Positions 20,017 through 20,939 of a stretch of 20,939 nucleotides of DNA are shown in pieces. The position numbers were made by a program, and so were the translations under genes. Below the pieces are notes generated by a model. That model worked only from the letters and a program-made list of their open reading frames with translations. It did not search any database and was not told the origin of the DNA. Within the stretch, counting starts at the first letter, position 1, and each line of letters starts with the position of its first letter. Source of the stretch: an uncultured Collinsella sp. (GTDB taxonomy: Bacteria > Actinomycetota > Coriobacteriia > Coriobacteriales > Coriobacteriaceae); contig UQHW01000035.1 of assembly GCA_900540935.1 (NCBI GenBank), positions 1 to 20,939 of the forward strand. The letters are read 5' to 3'.

Positions 20017-20304
20017 ATGAAGAAGATCGTTTTGGCTTGCGGTGCTGGCGCTGCTACTTCCACGCTCGTTGCCCAGAAGGTCGCCACCATGCTCGACGCC
20101 AACGGTTATGCCGGCAAGTATGAGATCGTGCAGTGCGCCATCTCCGAGGCCAAGGACGTTTGCGACGAGGGCGCCGACCTGCTGATCGCCACCACCGTTG
20201 CCCCCGAGGGCCTTACCTGCCCGTACGTGAGCGGCGTGCCCTTCATGACCGGCATGAACCGCGTCGCTGCCGAGAAGGCCGTCCTCGACGTCATGGCTCA
20301 GTAG
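20017..20304 (+). CDS. Orphan PTS galactitol-type EIIB component
   Basis: This 95-residue protein has the EIIB(Gat)/EIIB(Lac)-like phosphocysteine loop at its start: MKKIVLACGAGAATSTLVAQKV, with Cys8 as the residue that would carry phosphate. The rest has the expected alternating strand and helix pattern (YEIVQCAISEAKDVCDEGADLLIATT, CPYVSGVPFMTGMNRVAAEKAV). GatB-type EIIB proteins transfer phosphate from EIIA(Gat) to sugar at EIIC(Gat). No EIIA or EIIC gene accompanies it; the next gene encodes a VOC-fold protein and then a terminator follows. AAGGGAG lies nine bases before the ATG. It may serve EIIC proteins encoded elsewhere or act in regulation; fold assignment is firm, role is not. Confidence 0.88.
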   Translation: MKKIVLACGAGAATSTLVAQKVATMLDANGYAGKYEIVQCAISEAKDVCDEGADLLIATTVAPEGLTCPYVSGVPFMTGMNRVAAEKAVLDVMAQ

Positions 20305-20315
20305 GCGCTGACTGT

Positions 20316-20690
20316 ATGAGTGAGCAGAACGCCAATCCGGTCGAGCTCTTTGGTATGCGCGTTGCCCATGTGGGCATTAACGCCGCCAACCCGGCAGACG
20401 CCTTGGAGATCGCGGAGCTGTTCTCGACGATGATGGGCCTGCCCGTTATCGAGACCCCGGTTTCGTACTTTAACGATTCGCTGGTCGAGGTCATGAAGCA
20501 GAATGGTCGTGGCACCAAGGGCCACATCGGCTTTGCCGTCAACGACATTGATGCGGCCGAGAAGTGGTTTGCCGAGCGCGGGCTCGAGGTCAACGAGGAG
20601 TCGCGCGCGCTGCTGCCCGACGGTAGCACCAAGCTCGTGTACTTTAAGCGCGAGTTCGCCGGCTTTGCCGTGCACCTGTGCCGCGAGTAG
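20316..20690 (+). CDS. VOC/glyoxalase-fold protein
   Basis: This 124-residue single VOC domain has paired beta-alpha-beta modules: FGMRVAHVGINAANPADALEIAELFSTMMG in the first, KGHIGFAVNDIDAAEKWFAERGLEV in the second, ending FAGFAVHLCRE. Possible metal ligands are His18, His70 and His120 or Glu124. From memory it resembles the VOC domain found at the C-terminus of some firmicute KDPG/KHG aldolases (GHIAIGTN..., ending GFAIHL), which hints at a sugar-acid or phosphorylated-sugar substrate. The ATG at 20316 is 11 bases after the EIIB stop, with only a weak GTAGGCG before it, so translation may be coupled to the EIIB gene. The two probably form a small operon. The activity is unknown. Confidence 0.8.
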   Translation: MSEQNANPVELFGMRVAHVGINAANPADALEIAELFSTMMGLPVIETPVSYFNDSLVEVMKQNGRGTKGHIGFAVNDIDAAEKWFAERGLEVNEESRALLPDGSTKLVYFKREFAGFAVHLCRE

Positions 20691-20713
20691 CGCACAAGCT
20701 GCTATAGCTAGCA

Positions 20714-20750
20714 AAAAATGGGGTAAGGCGCGTGGCCTTGCCCCATTTTT
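20714..20750 (+). terminator. Strong, probably bidirectional terminator after the VOC gene
   Basis: AAAAATGGGGTAAGGC (20714-20729) pairs with GCCTTGCCCCATTTTT (20735-20750) with one G-T wobble around a five-base loop. The A-run before and T-run after make it work in either direction. It ends the EIIB-VOC pair. Confidence 0.9.
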
Positions 20751-20939
20751 AATGCCGAGAGGGTGACTGACGGGCTGCCGTAAATCGAAGGTGAATGGCT
20801 TTCCGCGAAGTGAACGAGTGAAATCGAACCCCTGAAGCATCGACACTTTGGAGGCACCGTTTCCTGCGGTTTTGTCAGGTATTTCCTGCACTGATAATTG
20901 TTCTCGGGGGAAGCGGGCACTGCGGGGCGCGGCAACGGC
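20751..20939. other. Terminal 189 bases without a supported gene
   Basis: No frame here has a start, ribosome binding site and recognisable product. The only visible structure is TTTCCTGC repeated directly (20860-20867 and 20883-20890) and a promoter-like pair, TTGTCA (20872-20877) and GATAAT (20893-20898), spaced 15 bases. A promoter for a gene beyond the right edge is possible. Confidence 0.4.

Overview
The window is GC-rich, tightly packed bacterial DNA. It most likely comes from a gut member of the Coriobacteriia (Actinomycetota), probably Collinsella. Three things point there: the actinobacterial gene order mazG - eno - ftsB/divIC - ppx; abundant phosphotransferase (PTS) genes in a high-GC background; and an Amadori-compound-type sugar locus of a kind reported for Collinsella. 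The genus is inferred from gene content; no marker gene proves it.

Region 1 (1-3811) is a carbohydrate uptake and processing locus. It holds the 3' end of a SIS-domain sugar-phosphate isomerase/deglycase resembling FrlB, four separate genes for a mannose-family PTS (EIIA, EIIB, EIIC, EIID), and a TIM-barrel epimerase resembling FrlC. Together they suggest import with phosphorylation, epimerisation and deglycation of a glycated amine such as fructoselysine or glucoselysine. Terminator-like hairpins lie just before the ribosome binding sites of the EIIA and epimerase genes.

Region 2 (about 3895-13080) is a complete histidine biosynthesis cluster: a HisZ-HisG fusion, hisD, hisC, hisB, hisH, hisA, hisF, hisI and hisE, with a convergent PHP-family histidinol-phosphatase gene supplying the remaining step. 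Large inverted repeats sit between hisB and hisH and between hisF and hisI. A small repeat-like motif separates hisE from the phosphatase gene.

Region 3 (about 13080-18870) holds a free-standing LarC C-terminal domain (nickel-pincer cofactor biosynthesis), a YfcE-type phosphodiesterase, mazG, eno, a FtsB/DivIC-like septum protein and a Ppx/GppA phosphatase. Long, nearly perfect palindromes flank this block at 13181-13245 and 18797-18865.

Region 4 (about 18870-20939) holds a GC-rich stretch with a tRNA-like fold, a tRNA-Leu(TAA) gene with its own terminator on the minus strand, a membrane-anchored helical-repeat protein of unknown role (minus strand), and a plus-strand pair made of an orphan galactitol-type PTS EIIB and a VOC/glyoxalase-fold protein, closed by a strong terminator. 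The last 190 bases hold no convincing gene.

I see no CRISPR array, prophage, transposase or restriction system. The most unusual items are the PTS-linked Amadori-type locus, the HisZ-HisG fusion with a cysteine cluster, the family of large palindromes between housekeeping genes, the lone LarC C-terminal domain and the orphan EIIB/VOC pair.
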